Shown here piece after piece: positions 44,460 to 57,223 of a DNA stretch of 57,322 nt (positions are counted from its first letter, which is position 1; each line of letters opens with the position of its first letter). Under the pieces are notes generated by a model. It did not search any database, was not told where the DNA came from, and was given only the letters and a program-made list of their open reading frames with translations. This DNA comes from Gnetum montanum (taxonomy: Eukaryota; Streptophyta; Gnetopsida; Gnetales; Gnetaceae): NCBI GenBank assembly GCA_015680685.1, contig MNCI01021002.1, forward strand, positions 107,605 to 164,926, read 5' to 3'. A program made the position numbers and the translations under genes.

Positions 44460-47400
44460 ATCTGGACATACTTAACTAGTAGCGCTAGGTGGGGATGGAG
44501 GTTTTGCTTCCTCTACCAAGTTTATAGAGCTTGCAACATCACTTGGTAGCTACCACAACCATTAACAAATATGTGCAATTAGTAAGCAAGAATGCATTAC
44601 GTGAGCTAACTTAAAACATAAAAAGCATAGGAAACTAACGTAGCAGAAACTAACCTGGGAGGGTCTCACATCAATGAGTTGTGGAGGTAACTTTCCAAGG
44701 CCAACCTCTAAGCAACGGAGGATCTCAACTTTAGAAAGGTTCATCTAGTATTTCTAGCCAAAGTCAATACTTGCAAAGGTCTTTTCTTTGTCCACAGTAG
44801 TCCACACAAGAGGCTCCATGAAAAATGTAGCAGAAGAGGCCTCTCTAGATGGGGTGACGATTTATCTCATAGGAGAGTTACTCATGATCATATGTTGCAC
44901 AAACAAGTCATACACCTACTTCTTGCTAGTTACCTCAAGAAACATCTTGAGGCGGTAGCATTTGATAGACTCTTCCTTGTACCCTCATAGGTACCTATCA
45001 TGCTCCCGCTTGTATTGATGCTTATGATTCTTTTGTATCTATCCCCATCGATAAACATTTGCACTATAATTCTTTCAATCCTAATTCTTTTGAGCAAGAA
45101 AATCCATTCAGAGCTATTGCTCTACCAGCTCTAGTGTGGCCTTGCTCTTACCTCTAAGAGCTATCCAATACCTAGCATACTTAATCTCAAAGGTATGCTA
45201 GGTGCCATATCCTTGTGATCTAGTCGCTATGAAGTCATATCTAGATTGAAGATCCTTCATCTTCTTATCCTAGCTAATCACCCTCCCTTATACTTCATGC
45301 ACATGTTTCCACAAGTGCTTGTTAGAATGCCTGCAAATCCATAATGACTTTGCACAAGAAATTGTGCACTTGTTAGATGTCTTGTAAATGTGACGAGGCA
45401 CCTGATCAACTTCAAGAGGAAGGTTGGGTAGAACATCCACCCTTACCACCTTGCTTAGATCTCACTGCAACTTAGGACCTATAGGCACATAACAACCAAT
45501 CAATCAACCAAAAAATAAGCATTTAAGCAATAAGCATGATAGCATAGAATAGAATAGCACTACACACATACTTAGCTCTGGGTTTGCTTGTCACAAGCGG
45601 TCCACCATGTTCTCAACAACGCCTTTCATGAAGGCAAGTTTATCTGGCATATCTACCCATGGATCCATGTGGTAGATAGATGCAGGACTGCTAGTGGGAA
45701 CATCTAATGTTACAATACAATGATGCAATTAGCACATGACCTAACATAGCTCAAGATACTAAAGTAAATAAGGGAAGACAAATGATAATAGAAATAGATT
45801 ACTTAGTAAGCCCTGAGTTGTGAGTCCAAGTGGCTCACCTAGCCAATAATGTGTCAAAATCACCCTTGTTGTGGTGGAGCAACCCATCTTCTTCCAACTG
45901 CTGGACAGCTTCCATTACCTCATGGAGCTCATCTCCATGAGCTACCTCCTCCTCAAGCTAAGAGGGGGCTTCCTCTACTGCCACCTTAGTCATTGCTCTT
46001 GTAGCCCTCTCTTCTCTTTCTGGAACAAACACACATATGCATAAGACATAGTATCATTAGATAACTAACATTATAGCATAGAAAACATAGCATAAAATAT
46101 AACATAAAAAATACATGCATAAATATAGCTAAAGCATCTAGCATCTACACATACTAACCTGCAACATCCTCATGTAAATCTTGTAGCCTGATGCAGATAT
46201 GTTTTTTGCTTGGATTCCTAGTCTTAGGGGTTACTTCCTCTTAAGGATGAAACCTCTTAATCTTGGCCTTGGATGGCCCCACTATCTCTATTATGTAGCG
46301 ATCCACTCTTCTCATGTCCCTAATGCCAATTGGAGGGACCTCACCCACACTATTGCATGAATAATGTGATTGTCCCACAAGAACCTTGGTTGTTATTGAT
46401 AATGGCTTATCGATCTCCTCTAGAGGTTCTTGCGCACATGTAGTTGAAAACATATGTTTGACCATGACTGCGATAGCTGCTCATGATCCTACACCACCCA
46501 TCGTCCATCATCCCACATAACTAAAAGCTCCATAAACCTTTGTAGATATCTTGCAAAGAACGTGAAGTGGACGTGGGACCTTGCCTAGAGGTTGAATTGA
46601 AGTTGAGAAATCTTTGCATGTAGGTTGGTGGCTATGTACATGGTCCAATTGAATCTTGTACCCTCTAGTAGAACCTCCTTTATCACCTATGCCTATTCCA
46701 CCTCTAGGATCTTTTCTTGGAAGAGTAGCTTCAAAAAGGCATGAGCATGGAACAGAGGTTAGAGCTCTCGCACCTTAGGCATGTGCACATCTTTGATCAA
46801 TATGCCTTTGTAAGATCAAGTGGCCCCCAACCAGTACTTAATCTTCTCTTTATGATCCATCTCCCTGTTGGCCTTATCAATAATCATTGAGCCATCAGTA
46901 GGAATGCCAAAGAGATTGACGAAGAAGGCCTCACTAAGGTCTAGCACTATCTTCATGCCACGCACCTAGGTGACAAACCTCCTAACATTGTTACTAAAGG
47001 AGTTGATGATAGTGACCATTTCGACCATTGGGATACTTGAGCTAAGGGCCAAGAATAGGTCCATTAGTACAACATGTGTGAGTTGAGCATTAAGCATGGC
47101 TAGCACTCTATGGCATAGCCAATGCTGTGCACCTTTCACATCCCTATATTTCATGATAAGGATGCCTCTGTGCAACCCATGGTGACCACTATCACCTCAA
47201 ATGAGGCAATGACTACTACAACACAAAGAAAAACAACATTAGCATCATGTAACTAAGGCAAACTGAAGGGCATACATGAATAAGCACATAAGCAAAAAAA
47301 TGTGGGTACATACATGGCACAAAAGGAGTGCAAGATGGGGGTTGTGCTGTAGACACCTCCTTAGAGTTAGTCTTCCTAGTAGCCCACTCCTCATTCAACC

Positions 47401-48120
47401 AGGTGTGAGCCCTGCATCGCTCATATTCCTTTGGGTGATGGGAGATATAGGTCTCCAGATTGCATCCCATCTACTTAATCACAACTGCCCAAATGTTCAT
47501 GCTAGACAAGAAAACCTATAAGGTAGTGCAGGTTAAGGCTAGAACATTTGGATTGTCATGTAGGCCATCTTCATCAACTCAAAACTTGACAATCAAACAT
47601 ATAATCATTAGCAATTTAACATGAGAAAGTAGCAAAAAACGTTGCATAAGCTATAGAAGCGCTTACCTTGCAACACAGTAGATGGTTCCAGGCAAGTTCT
47701 AGAATAGAGTATGCAACTGCTACGCAACAAAAAGGGTGTTGCTCTTATTATAAGTAAACCTCGTCATGCACCATACTTTGGATAATCACCAAACACCCTT
47801 AGGACTTTTGCCTACGCTTGCTGCCCCATCAACATTAGCACCGAACTCACTTGAGATGAACTTCAAAATGCTTTGATTAGTCCTGGGTAGCAACGTCTTA
47901 GTGATAACACTTGCAGCCTCAATCACCAAGTGTGACCACATCATCACACTGAACTATTGTAATAGGTATTTCAAAAGCTTATAGGCTCTTTTTCGAAACC
48001 ACACCGCTTGATGATCCACTCACATGTTCGATGTAGGGGTGTTGGAAATAGGTTCAATCATGCAACATAGGATATCCATGAGCTAAACCATGATCAAAAT
48101 AGGCTTCAGCAACACCCTGC
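44460..48120 (-). pseudogene. Intron-containing antisense gene inside the Tat-like element
   Basis: Minus-strand exons deduced from splice signals and open frames: 48116-47667 (acceptor TGATTGCAG, donor GTAAGC), 47515-47314 (acceptor CCTTATAG, donor GTATGT), about 47213-46159 (donor GTTAGT), 46019-45839 (acceptor TTTGTTCCAG, donor GTGAGC), 45478-44655 (acceptor GTGCCTATAG, donor GTTAGT), and perhaps ones near 45700-45580 and 44560-44460. Coding text includes LNEEWATRKTNSKE, HRVLAMLNAQLTHVVLMDLF, VRGMKIVLDLSEAFFVNLFG and a Lys/Glu-rich tail. The VRG domain resembles putative plant transposon proteins and the gene at 16-17 kb. Several stops remain. Function unknown; antisense accessory ORFs are known in Tat/Ogre elements but usually lie near the 3' LTR. 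Confidence 0.55.
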
Positions 48121-48359
48121 AATCATCAAGCAACAAAAAAAAAATCATTAGTATATGCATAGATTCAAAATTTTGATATACATATTATAAATTATTAACA
48201 TAAGTTAGAAAAAATGCCTAATTTTGACAATACACCTTGGGGCCCTGTAGGTATAGGATGTCAATTAACTCATTTGATGCAACTAGCACTCACTGGGGTG
48301 TAGCATACTTCACAGGATTAACATCACCCAGGATTAACAATTGTTTTCTAATTATAGAC

Positions 48360-48485
48360 TACCTCAGTGGAGAGCGTAGTTCCAGAAAGAGAAATTTTGA
48401 CTAATACTAGTGGCAACTACACTCTCAACCCTTAAAGCATGGAGAGCATAGTTCCAACACATGGTAGTGGAGATCGTAGTCTCAC
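48360..48485. repeat. U3-like motif block upstream of the antisense gene
   Basis: GTGGAGAGCGTAGTTCC, AACTACACTCTCAACCC, ATGGAGAGCATAGTTCC and GGAGATCGTAGTCTC occur within 125 bp. They repeat the hairpin core of the LTR array and lie just 5' of the first antisense exon. Confidence 0.6.
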
Positions 48486-48599
48486 GTTGCATTATTCCTT
48501 TGCATTGGCTAGACTCCATCATGGACCTCCCTCTCCTACACCATTTCCAGTCTAGGCGCAACCTTGGGTGTAACCCCCAAGGCCCCAAAATCCCACCAT

Positions 48600-50060
48600 A
48601 GTACTAATGACCCTACATCTACAATCTAAAGCATAGTTTGCAAGGCTATCCTTGCAACAAGAAAAACAAAAAAAGAAGGGACAAGAATGAAAAAGAAGAA
48701 GAAGAAAAAGATAAAAAATATGTGCATGCAAAGACAACATGGGAAAGAATTTTTGTCTTGCCCCACTGCTAAGACCCCTAGCATTGATTGCGATTGTATT
48801 GTGTAGGGCATGATGGCGATCGTGCCCCCTGTGATCATGCCATGGTGTGTAATGCATGAGGCCCTAAGCCACACACCATGAAAATAAAAAAAGAGAAATC
48901 GAAAAAAATGAAGCAAAACCCTATCTCTACCAAGCATGTCATAGTGTCCCATCTCATTGTTTCCAAAACCCTGATAGTGACCATGGTTATGCTGCATGGA
49001 ATGCAATGGTGGCCACAACCCCCATAGCTGTGCCATGGCACCCAAGGCACGGGGCCCTAACCACCATGCCACAAAAAATCAAAAAAAGATGGGCAAAAAA
49101 AAAAAAAACTCACAGGTAGAGATAACACAAAGGTAAATTTTTGGTATTGCACTATTGCTATTGGGATCCTTTGTGCTAATCGAAGTTGCACTATGTGAGG
49201 TGCAATGGTAGTCACAGTTCTCATGGCTATGCCATAGTGCATAACACATGAGGCCCTATGCCCTGTAGCCCTAAGCTCCATGTCACATGAAAATAAAATA
49301 AAATGAATGACACAAATTTTTTATCTTGCCCCTATCACTAACAAAACCTTGCACAAATCATGACTATGCTGCATAGTGTGCAATGGTAGCCACAACCATT
49401 GTGGATGTGCCATGCCATGCAATGCATAGGGCTGTAAAAATATAAGTGTGATGCTTGTGATAGCCACAGCCCCTATGACCATTTCGCATAGTAAATAAAA
49501 ACAAGAGATGAAAACAAATGACATGCAATAGCAGCCATGGCACTTACAACCACACCGTAGCACACAGTAGTGTCCTTAGCCTCCATGACCATGCCACAAC
49601 ACATGATGCATGTAGCCCTAAACCCCATGCTTACCAAAAAATAAAAAATGACAAAAAAGGAAAGAAAATGACATAGATCATGGCTATGCTATAATGAGCA
49701 ATATTAGCCATGGCCCTGCAGCCATGCCATGGTGTGCAAAGCACGGGACCCTAAGACCCGCATCCTATGAAAAATATATGAGAAAGAAACACTGGTGATG
49801 TGCATTGGTGATTGCGACCATGCTATGTGGTAGTGGCCATGGCCCTCATAATTGCACCACACAACATGATGTGTGGGTCTCTAACCCCGTGTAGGCCTAA
49901 CGAAAGTAAAGAAAAAATAGACATATGAAAACCCCCAGCCTAGAAACCCTACCTACCATCACATCCTCTGTACAGTTGCATCGCACTACAAATGATGTGT
50001 AGCAACAACAACCACTGCCATGGTAGGGTGTGCAAAGCTATGCATCAAGGAAACCCCACA
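48600..50060 (-). repeat. Degenerate long tandem array, ~200-280-bp unit
   Basis: Recurring order: CATGACTATGCTGCATAGTG-like text, GCAATGGTAGCCACAACC, ATGCCATGGTGTG, AATGCATGAGGCCCTAA, then an A-rich stretch with AAAATAAAAAATGA. Five or six diverged units. Several His/Met-rich open frames on the minus strand come from the repeat and are not taken as genes. Confidence 0.7.
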
Positions 50061-50699
50061 ATAACACAAAATGAGTGGGAAAATGGAGAAAAAGGGGAAG
50101 AGTGTAGTTAGTGTACCTATGTGACATGGATGACCTTCTCTCCTCCAAGTGCACCTGCAGTAGGTAGCTTAATGCTTTCTTTTTCTCAACAACGTTTGCC
50201 AACCTTGGGTGAAGGCATCTACTCTAGCATGCCATCTTTTCTGCAATTATGCTCTCAACTAACGAGAAAGGCAGAAGCAACAACAAGACTACACTCCCAA
50301 CATCATGGTGAAATGGTGAAAATGACAAGTTACCATGGTAAAATCATGCGTATATACCCTTTCGGGGTTATTTAATGATCCACCAAACCAAAACTGCACT
50401 TGCTAGCAAACACCTAGTGGAGAGCATAGTTGGGTGAAAGCATAGTTAACCATATTTAGGCCAAAACCATGACTTTTCACTACTCTACAAATGTGTAAGC
50501 TAATCCCACTCCTAAGCATGATTGGCCCTCTTTGAAATGACATGTTCGGTGCATCTACGGCCTGCCAAGGTCTAAAATTGGCACAAACATGTTTACCTTC
50601 CATAGCAATTTGCATGCATACTTAAGAAAATTTCATTGGATTACTTTTTCTCATCCGTGCATATTAACTTTGTCAAAAGAGGTGTTACTTGACGTTTTT

Positions 50700-51950
50700 T
50701 TGGTTTATTTTGCAAGAAGATAACATGGCTATGCAAAAGAAGATCTTCTCACCTTTGGTCCTCACAGGGCCTTATGGTAATATTAAGTAATGCGCTGATC
50801 CTCATTGCCTAGACCTTGAGCCTACAACCTACAACAAATACATAGCCTCCGTACAAGCACCACTAGATTGGCCTAACCATCTAGTTAAGGCTCTCGACCT
50901 AGAGGTAGGGGACATAATAAAGGATTCCCTTGTCAAGATCCTTTTGGTAGCGCATAATGACAAGGTAAGAACACTAAAACTAAGTTTATCGCTAGAACCC
51001 CAGCATGCTCAAGACATCACTAGAGTGCTTAATGATAACATCAAAGTATTTGCATGGTTATACGAGGTCATGTTGGGCCTAAATCCCCAACTAGTCCAAC
51101 ACAACATCATCCTTGATCCCTACATCAAACTAGTTAAACAGAAAGCACACAAGGTTCAACTTGAGGTGTTGCTGGTAGTCTATGATGAGATCACAAAGTT
51201 TTACAAAGCTGGTTTCATCTAGGCTATTGACTATGTAGATTGGATCTCCAACAACGTAGTTGTGCCTAAGAAAAATGGAAGTATACACATTTGCATAGAC
51301 TTCTGTTACATAAATAAGGCAACCATCAAAGATGACTTCCCATTTCCCAGTCTCAATCAATTGATTGATACCACCACTGGACATGCCTTGTTGTCCTTTA
51401 TGGATGGGTTCTTAGGCTAAAACTAGATTAGGATCAACCCTAAGCACTAGCTTAGTACAACCTTCATGACCCCCTAGGGTATGTTTTGCTACACAATGAT
51501 TCCTTTCAGACTAAAGAATGTAGGAGCAACATACCAATGTGCAATGATGTACATCTTTAGTGATTACATGCTAAGTTTGTTCAATGATTACATGGATGAT
51601 ATAGCAATTATGTCCATAGTGGCCCACAACCATACAAATGACTTAGACTTAGTGCTTAAACGTTGCCTAAAACATGAGCTTAGGCTAAACCCCAAGAAGT
51701 ATGTTTTTGACATCAAAATAGCTAGGATGCTTGGCTTTGTAGTATCTAAAGGAGGTATACGCATAGATCCCAACAAGGTTAAGGCCATAACTAGCTTAGA
51801 GCCACCAGCTAACCTTAAGGAGCTACGAGAGTTGCAAGGTGGAATACAATTCATACGTAGGTTTATCATCTGGTTAACTAACAAGCTACAACCAATGAAA
51901 CATTTTCTTAAGAAAGGAGCCCACTTTGAGTGGATAGCTTAGTGCCAACA
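50700..51950 (+). pseudogene. Tat-like reverse transcriptase
   Basis: The N-terminal linker runs from about 50790. NIKVFAWLYEVMLGLNPQLV, then KFYKAGFI (TAG at 51220), WISNNVVVPKKNGS, ICIDF, LIDTTTGHALLSFMDGF, MIPFRLKNVGATYQCAMM and the catalytic YMDD at 51589-51600. Stops at 51220, 51418, 51424, 51448 and 51475 break the frame. The GLKNAGATYQ-like block (FRLKNVGATYQ here) fits the Tat clade. Open frame at 51481-51942 covers palm and thumb. Confidence 0.9.
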
Positions 51951-51959
51951 AGTGTTTAA

Positions 51960-52240
51960 CAACATTAAGCAAGAGCTAACACAACTACCTACAGTTCACC
52001 CCTTGTCAGGAGATAAGTCTTTTTACATCTACGTTGCCACTTCCAACATGTCCATTGCTTCTCTACTTTTCCAAAAGTGAGATGACGGCATAGAGGTCCT
52101 AATTTACTACCTAAGCCATGCATTAGTAGCCCACGACATGAGATACAATAATGTGGAGGAGTATTGCCTTTCCCTAGTCTTCTCACTAAAGAAGTAGAGG
52201 CATTACCTCTTTCGTAGCCAATGTACATCATTTCCAAGAA
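51960..52240 (+). pseudogene. Tat-like first RNase H (Gypsy type)
   Basis: Frame with DKSFYIYVATSNMSIASLLF, VLIYYLSHALVAHDMRYNNVEEYCLSL and RHYLFRSQ matches the degraded tether-type RNase H that follows RT in Ty3/Gypsy elements. Stops at 52078-52080 and 52195-52197. Confidence 0.8.
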
Positions 52241-52399
52241 TAATGTATTTTGACCTATAATAATGAATATCTATGAAAGTAGTTTCATTACATGGTGGAA
52301 AGCAATAACAATAGATTTTAACCTACATTATGTTGTGCAAGCCTCAATATAAGGTTAAGTAATATCCACGTAATTCACGGCTTCACCAGTGGATGATCA

Positions 52400-52960
52400 T
52401 GCTACTATAGACCTTGAGTTCCTAAACGAGCACGTTAGTAGTATTATTCAAGTGCTTGATAACTACAAGGAACTCTTGTATTTCGACAGAGCTTTAACCT
52501 CTCAAGGGGGTAGTGCCACCACTATTATCATGTTTCTCTTTGAGGAGATTTAACCCTTTGCATATCATTTTGCATTTCCTTGCACTAACAACATGGAGGA
52601 GTATGAAGGTCTCCTCTAAGGCATCCTTGTAGCATGTGACCTAGGAATCCAATGCATAGTGATCTGAGGTGATTCACAACTAGTGGTCAATTAGGTAGTA
52701 GAGGTTTATGACTATAAAGCACAACATTTGTAGCCTTACTACAACTTGGCAAAACACCTATTTCAACACTTTGTAGTTGTTGATGTCCACCATGTTTCTT
52801 GAAGTGAAAATGCCATTGCAAACACACTTGCAACGTTAGCCTTTAACATGGCACCTAGCATGTTTAATGCATTACCCACCTTAGTGGCAAACTACATTGC
52901 ACCTATCACACAAACCATCAAATATGCATCCATAGCCATAATTAGCAACACCCATTCAAA
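52400..52960 (+). pseudogene. Second RNase H (archaeal type)
   Basis: Segments NNMEEYEGLL, ACDLGIQCIVI, GDSQLVVN and SENAIANTLATLA match the Glu and Asp motifs of archaeal-type RNase H, the extra domain acquired by Tat/Ogre elements. Stops are frequent, several of them TAG at expected Gln or Trp. Confidence 0.8.
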
Positions 52961-53099
52961 AGAGTGGTATGATGATATCAAGGCATACCTTCTATAAGGT
53001 GAGCCCCCACAACACTTAATTGCTACTCAAAAGGATGTAATACATAAACGTTCATAGCAATATGTCATCATAGGTGATAACATGTTATGTTGAAAATCC

Positions 53100-54215
53100 T
53101 ATGGTGACATACTGCTAACCTGCATAAGAAAAAATGAAGCAAAAACAATCATTGAGTAAGTCCATGAAGGATTATGTGGAGGTCACATAGCAACTAAGAT
53201 AATGGTAGCAAAAATTAGACAACTAGGCTACTATTAGCCTTACATGGAGGGTAATTGCATTTGAAAAGTCCAAACGTGTGACACTTGTTAGTAGCATAGC
53301 AATTTAATGCACGTCTGACCAATTGAATCCCATACAACACAAATCACGTGGCCATTTCAATGCTAGGGCCTAGACATCATCAAACCCATAACACCTAAGT
53401 TCTTTGTAGGGAATAGCTTCATAATAACCACAACGGAATATTTCATCAAGTGGGTTGAAGCTATTCGCCTTAGGAAAATGACATCGTAGTAGGTTTTCAA
53501 GTTCATGTTGGACAACATAGTACTTGCTTCAGTTTTCCCATGACCATAGTGATGGACAATGGACTGTAGTTTAGTAGCACTAAAACTAAATGCTTTTGTG
53601 AGTACTTTAGCATCAAGCACTTCTGTTCATCACCATAATACCCTCATGAAAATGGCCGAGCAGAGGCCACCAACAAGGTTATCATCAACCTCCTCAAGAA
53701 GATGCTAAGCAATAGCAAATGACGATGGCATGCGCAACTAGTCTACACACTTTGGGCCTATCACATGACACATCGAATGGTAATAGGTATGACACCTGAT
53801 AACCTTATCTATAGATCTAAAGAAGTTTTGCCACTTGAATTGTAGGTTCCATCACTTTGCGTAATCCTTTTGAACTTCATTGACAAAGGTTAGAACAATG
53901 AGTTGAGGATTGGATACCTTGACTTAATAGAAGAGGAATGCATGTGTACTCTTGATTGCATCAAGTGGTATTAAGAAAAGCAACAACAAAAGCATTATCA
54001 CAATTAGCATTAGCACCTAATTAGGAAAGGGGACCTTGTCCTTAAGGCCATTTGTGAACTTGTGGATAAATTCTCAAAAAATTGGGAAGGGCCTTTCCTA
54101 GTCACTAAGGCCTATGACAATGGAGCATTCTTGAAGCTCACTGATCAAGACAAAAATGAGTTTGCTAGTCTAGTGAATCATTTTCTCTTGAAGCCATACT
54201 ACATCTAGCATGTAG
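53100..54215 (+). pseudogene. Tat-like integrase
   Basis: The zinc-binding part has HEGLCGGH and, after 30 or so residues, CDTC (HHCC). The catalytic core has Asp in GLDIIKP (53373-53375), Asp in VMDNG (53555-53557) and Glu in NGRAEATNK (53663-53665). The last two are 36 codons apart in frame, as in D,D(35)E. One frame change lies between the first and second Asp. At about 54080-54190 GPFLVTKAYDNGAFLKL and NHFLLKPYY match the C-terminal region. Stops disrupt the whole. Intact enzyme inserts the cDNA. Confidence 0.88.
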
Positions 54216-54239
54216 TATTTCACATCAATGAAGCAAGGT

Positions 54240-54560
54240 AAGCATTCGTTCGCTATGATGTTAAACTAGCATAGAGGTCCACTATGACTATAAACTAGCA
54301 CAACTTGTCCTTAGGTCATGACGTTAAATTGGCATAATGTTTTTGCTAAGACTATACATTGGTAGTCCACCATGATTTTAAATTAGTAGTCCACCCCCAT
54401 CATGACTCTAAAGTGGCATAGCACATCCACTAAGACATTAAACTAGCACAGAGTAGTCCACTAGGACTATAAACTAACATAGCACAATTTGCTAGGACCT
54501 TAAAGTAGGCCCAACGATCTGCTAGAACCTTAAACTAGTAAAGCCATGGTCTAGCAAGAC
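54240..54560 (+). repeat. ~30-bp tandem repeat block B
   Basis: About ten units of the form CACTATGACTATAAACTAGCA after the integrase. Related to block A at 43985-44300. Confidence 0.85.
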
Positions 54561-54569
54561 CTTAAATTG

Positions 54570-55685
54570 GGTTTGCAATTAATCATTAACAAATTCTTTG
54601 CTCATTCTACAAGCAAGTGAGCAAACAAGCTACCACTCTTCTTTTACACCAAATGAGCAAGCACACTATAGTTCTAGAATAGAGCACTTGCAACTTGCAC
54701 AACTTGTGTCACTAATGTGGCCTTCTATATTATGTCATCTACAATCTACTTGCATTTATGTCTTGTTTGGTTTTCTTATCTTCTAGGAGTTGTGTTTGTA
54801 GGACAAAGCCCTAGGCAGTCATGCAAAGGTGCATCTCATCATAGCAGTAAGTCATCACATCACTCCTATGTGCATGATTTGACTAGCTAAACCTCTCAAG
54901 TGTGCATATCCCCATTATCCCATTATAGCATACTCACATCTACTCCTACATCTTGATACCCTTTTATTTCCCATGTAGCAAAGATTACAAACCTTTTTGA
55001 CACTCACATGTTGTGACCACATGGCAACCTCTTTAAGCCAAACTATAGAACCCAAGGTGAACGTAACATAAGTTGTCCTGTGGGAAGCCTTGGTTGAATG
55101 GTCAAAGCCTATGCAGATGTAACATAAGTTATCCTAGGGAGGAAACACATATTGTATAGACGTGATGTAGTTTCATAAATAACCAAGAAAAACCCATCTA
55201 GTGACATGCAATCCACTTGATGGGAAGCACCTCACAGCAAGCATTTAGTAACATGCACAGCCTAAAGAAGGTTCACCTAACCAATAAAAAAGGAGGGAAA
55301 AGCCATTTCACTAAGTAATCTCATAGTAGAGTAGTTTCACGGCTAGCCTAGCCTTGAACCTACACCTTAACTCTCTCACAAGCACTTTGACTAGAAGTCA
55401 ACATTTTCAAAGGTAAGCCACTCTAGTGCCATGGTCACCATCAACCATGATGTCCTCATGTCATAACATTCTACTTGCACCTCATCTCCCATTTTATCCG
55501 TAGCACATCACCTATACCTTTTACTCCCACTTCTCACCTACTATCTAGCATACCACTATCCATAGCACTCTTGGGCATGGTGCAGTGACATATGATTAGG
55601 TACTAAAGAGCGATGTTGGTACCAAGTCTGCTATGGTATTTTCCTATTCTTTATTGACATCTCTTAGGCCAATCCTCTAAATGTC
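54570..55685 (+). other. 3' untranslated region of the Tat-like element
   Basis: AT-rich, no recognisable coding. One short open frame at 54598-54786 has no domain. Leads to the polypurine tract. Confidence 0.55.
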
Positions 55686-55687
55686 AA

Positions 55688-55701
55688 CAAAGAGGGGCCA
55701 A
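55688..55701 (+). promoter_or_regulatory. Polypurine tract
   Basis: CAAAGAGGGGCCAA directly precedes the TGAAACACCA start of the 3' LTR. It is the expected plus-strand primer site. Confidence 0.8.
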
Positions 55702-55740
55702 TGAAACACCACTAAATCAAGACTATAGCATCTCGATTAC

Positions 55741-56820
55741 AAGTTTTGGCTAAGTGTTGAGACTACGCTCAACCCTAGTGAAGAGTGTAGTTAGTCTCTC
55801 ATGGAGAGTGTAGTCAGCCTCTCATGGAGAGCATAGTCAACGTGAAGGTTAGTTTTGTAAAATTTTCCTAAGTATTGACACTATGCTTGCCCTAGTTGAG
55901 AGTGTAGGCAGCCTCTCATGAAGAGCGTAGTTAGCTTCTCATGGAGAGCATAGTCAGCACAAAGGCCATTCTTTAGTAGTTTTGGTTAAGTGTTGAGACT
56001 AAGCTCAACCCTAGTTAAGAGAGTAGTTAGTCTCTCCTAGAGAGTGTACTTGGTAGGAAAGCCAATCTTGCAACTTTTGCCAAGTATCAAGACTACGCTC
56101 AACCCCAATTGAGAACATGGTCAACCTCTTGTGGAGAGCATAGTCAGCAGAAGGTCAATTTTCACAAATTTGGCTAAGTATTAACACTATGCTCTCCTCT
56201 AGTTGGAAGCATAGTTAGCCTCTCGTAGAGAGCGTAGTTAGCACAAAGGCTAGTTTTGCAAATTTTGCTAAGTGTTGAGACTACGCTTGACCCTCATTGA
56301 GAGCATAGTTAGCCTCTCGTGGAGAGTAGAAGGCTAGTTTTACAAATTTGGCTAAGTGTTGACACTATGTTCTTCCCTAATTGGGAGCGTAGTTAGCCTC
56401 TCATGGAGAGCATAGTCAATAGAAGGTCAGTTTTCACAAATTTTGCTAAGTGTTAAGACTACGTTCAACCTTAGTTGAGAGCATAGTCAGCCTTTCATAG
56501 AGAGCATATTTAGCCTCTTGTAGAGAGCGTAGTCAACAAGAAGGCCACTTTTTGCAATTTTTTTTAAGTGTTGACATTACATTCATCTACAGTTGGGAGC
56601 GTAGTCAGCCTCTCATAGAGAGTGTGGTTAGCAAGAAGGCCAATTTTGCAAATTTTTTCTAAGTGAAAGACTATGCTCAATCCAAAATGATAGCATATTT
56701 AGCCTCTTGTAGAGAGCATAGTTAGCAGGAAGCAAGTTTTTGCAAATTTTTTCTATGTCTTGAGACCACACTCTCCCCTAACCCAGAGCATAGTAAGCCT
56801 CTTGTGGAGAGCAAAGTCAA
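55741..56820 (+). repeat. U3 tandem array, 3' LTR
   Basis: About 11 units of the same ~94-bp repeat as in the 5' LTR, again alternating between the two subtypes. The copy number differs from the 5' LTR (about 13). Confidence 0.88.
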
Positions 56821-57223
56821 CCAGAATAGTCTCCAGCAACCTCCACAATGTAGCAATGATACTCAACTCAGCTCCATAATGTAGTCAACTCACCTTCAAC
56901 AAGTGTAGTTAGCAAGATGCTTCTTTCTTATATATCCTTTTACCAAAAAATTGTAACTATGCTTGACTCCATGCGAGAGTGTGAAGAGCATAGTCCCGCA
57001 AAGCATAGTCTCTAGCTTGCATTTTTTAGGTACCTTGTAGTCTTCTCAGCACATATTTAGTTGGCAACGTACTCACAATCTCGTAGAGTTTAGCCAAGAA
57101 TAGTGAAGCACAACACCACTAGCCCCATCGGTATACCACATGAATAGTTACTATGTTAAGTGTAGTCCCACCTATCCCCTCCACCATGTGGCAGTCATCT
57201 TGCATTTTTTGCTAATCCTAGAC

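Noticed and set aside
48626-49072. 148-residue His/Met-rich protein on the minus strand
   Set aside because: The frame follows the degenerate tandem array; the repeat explains the composition.
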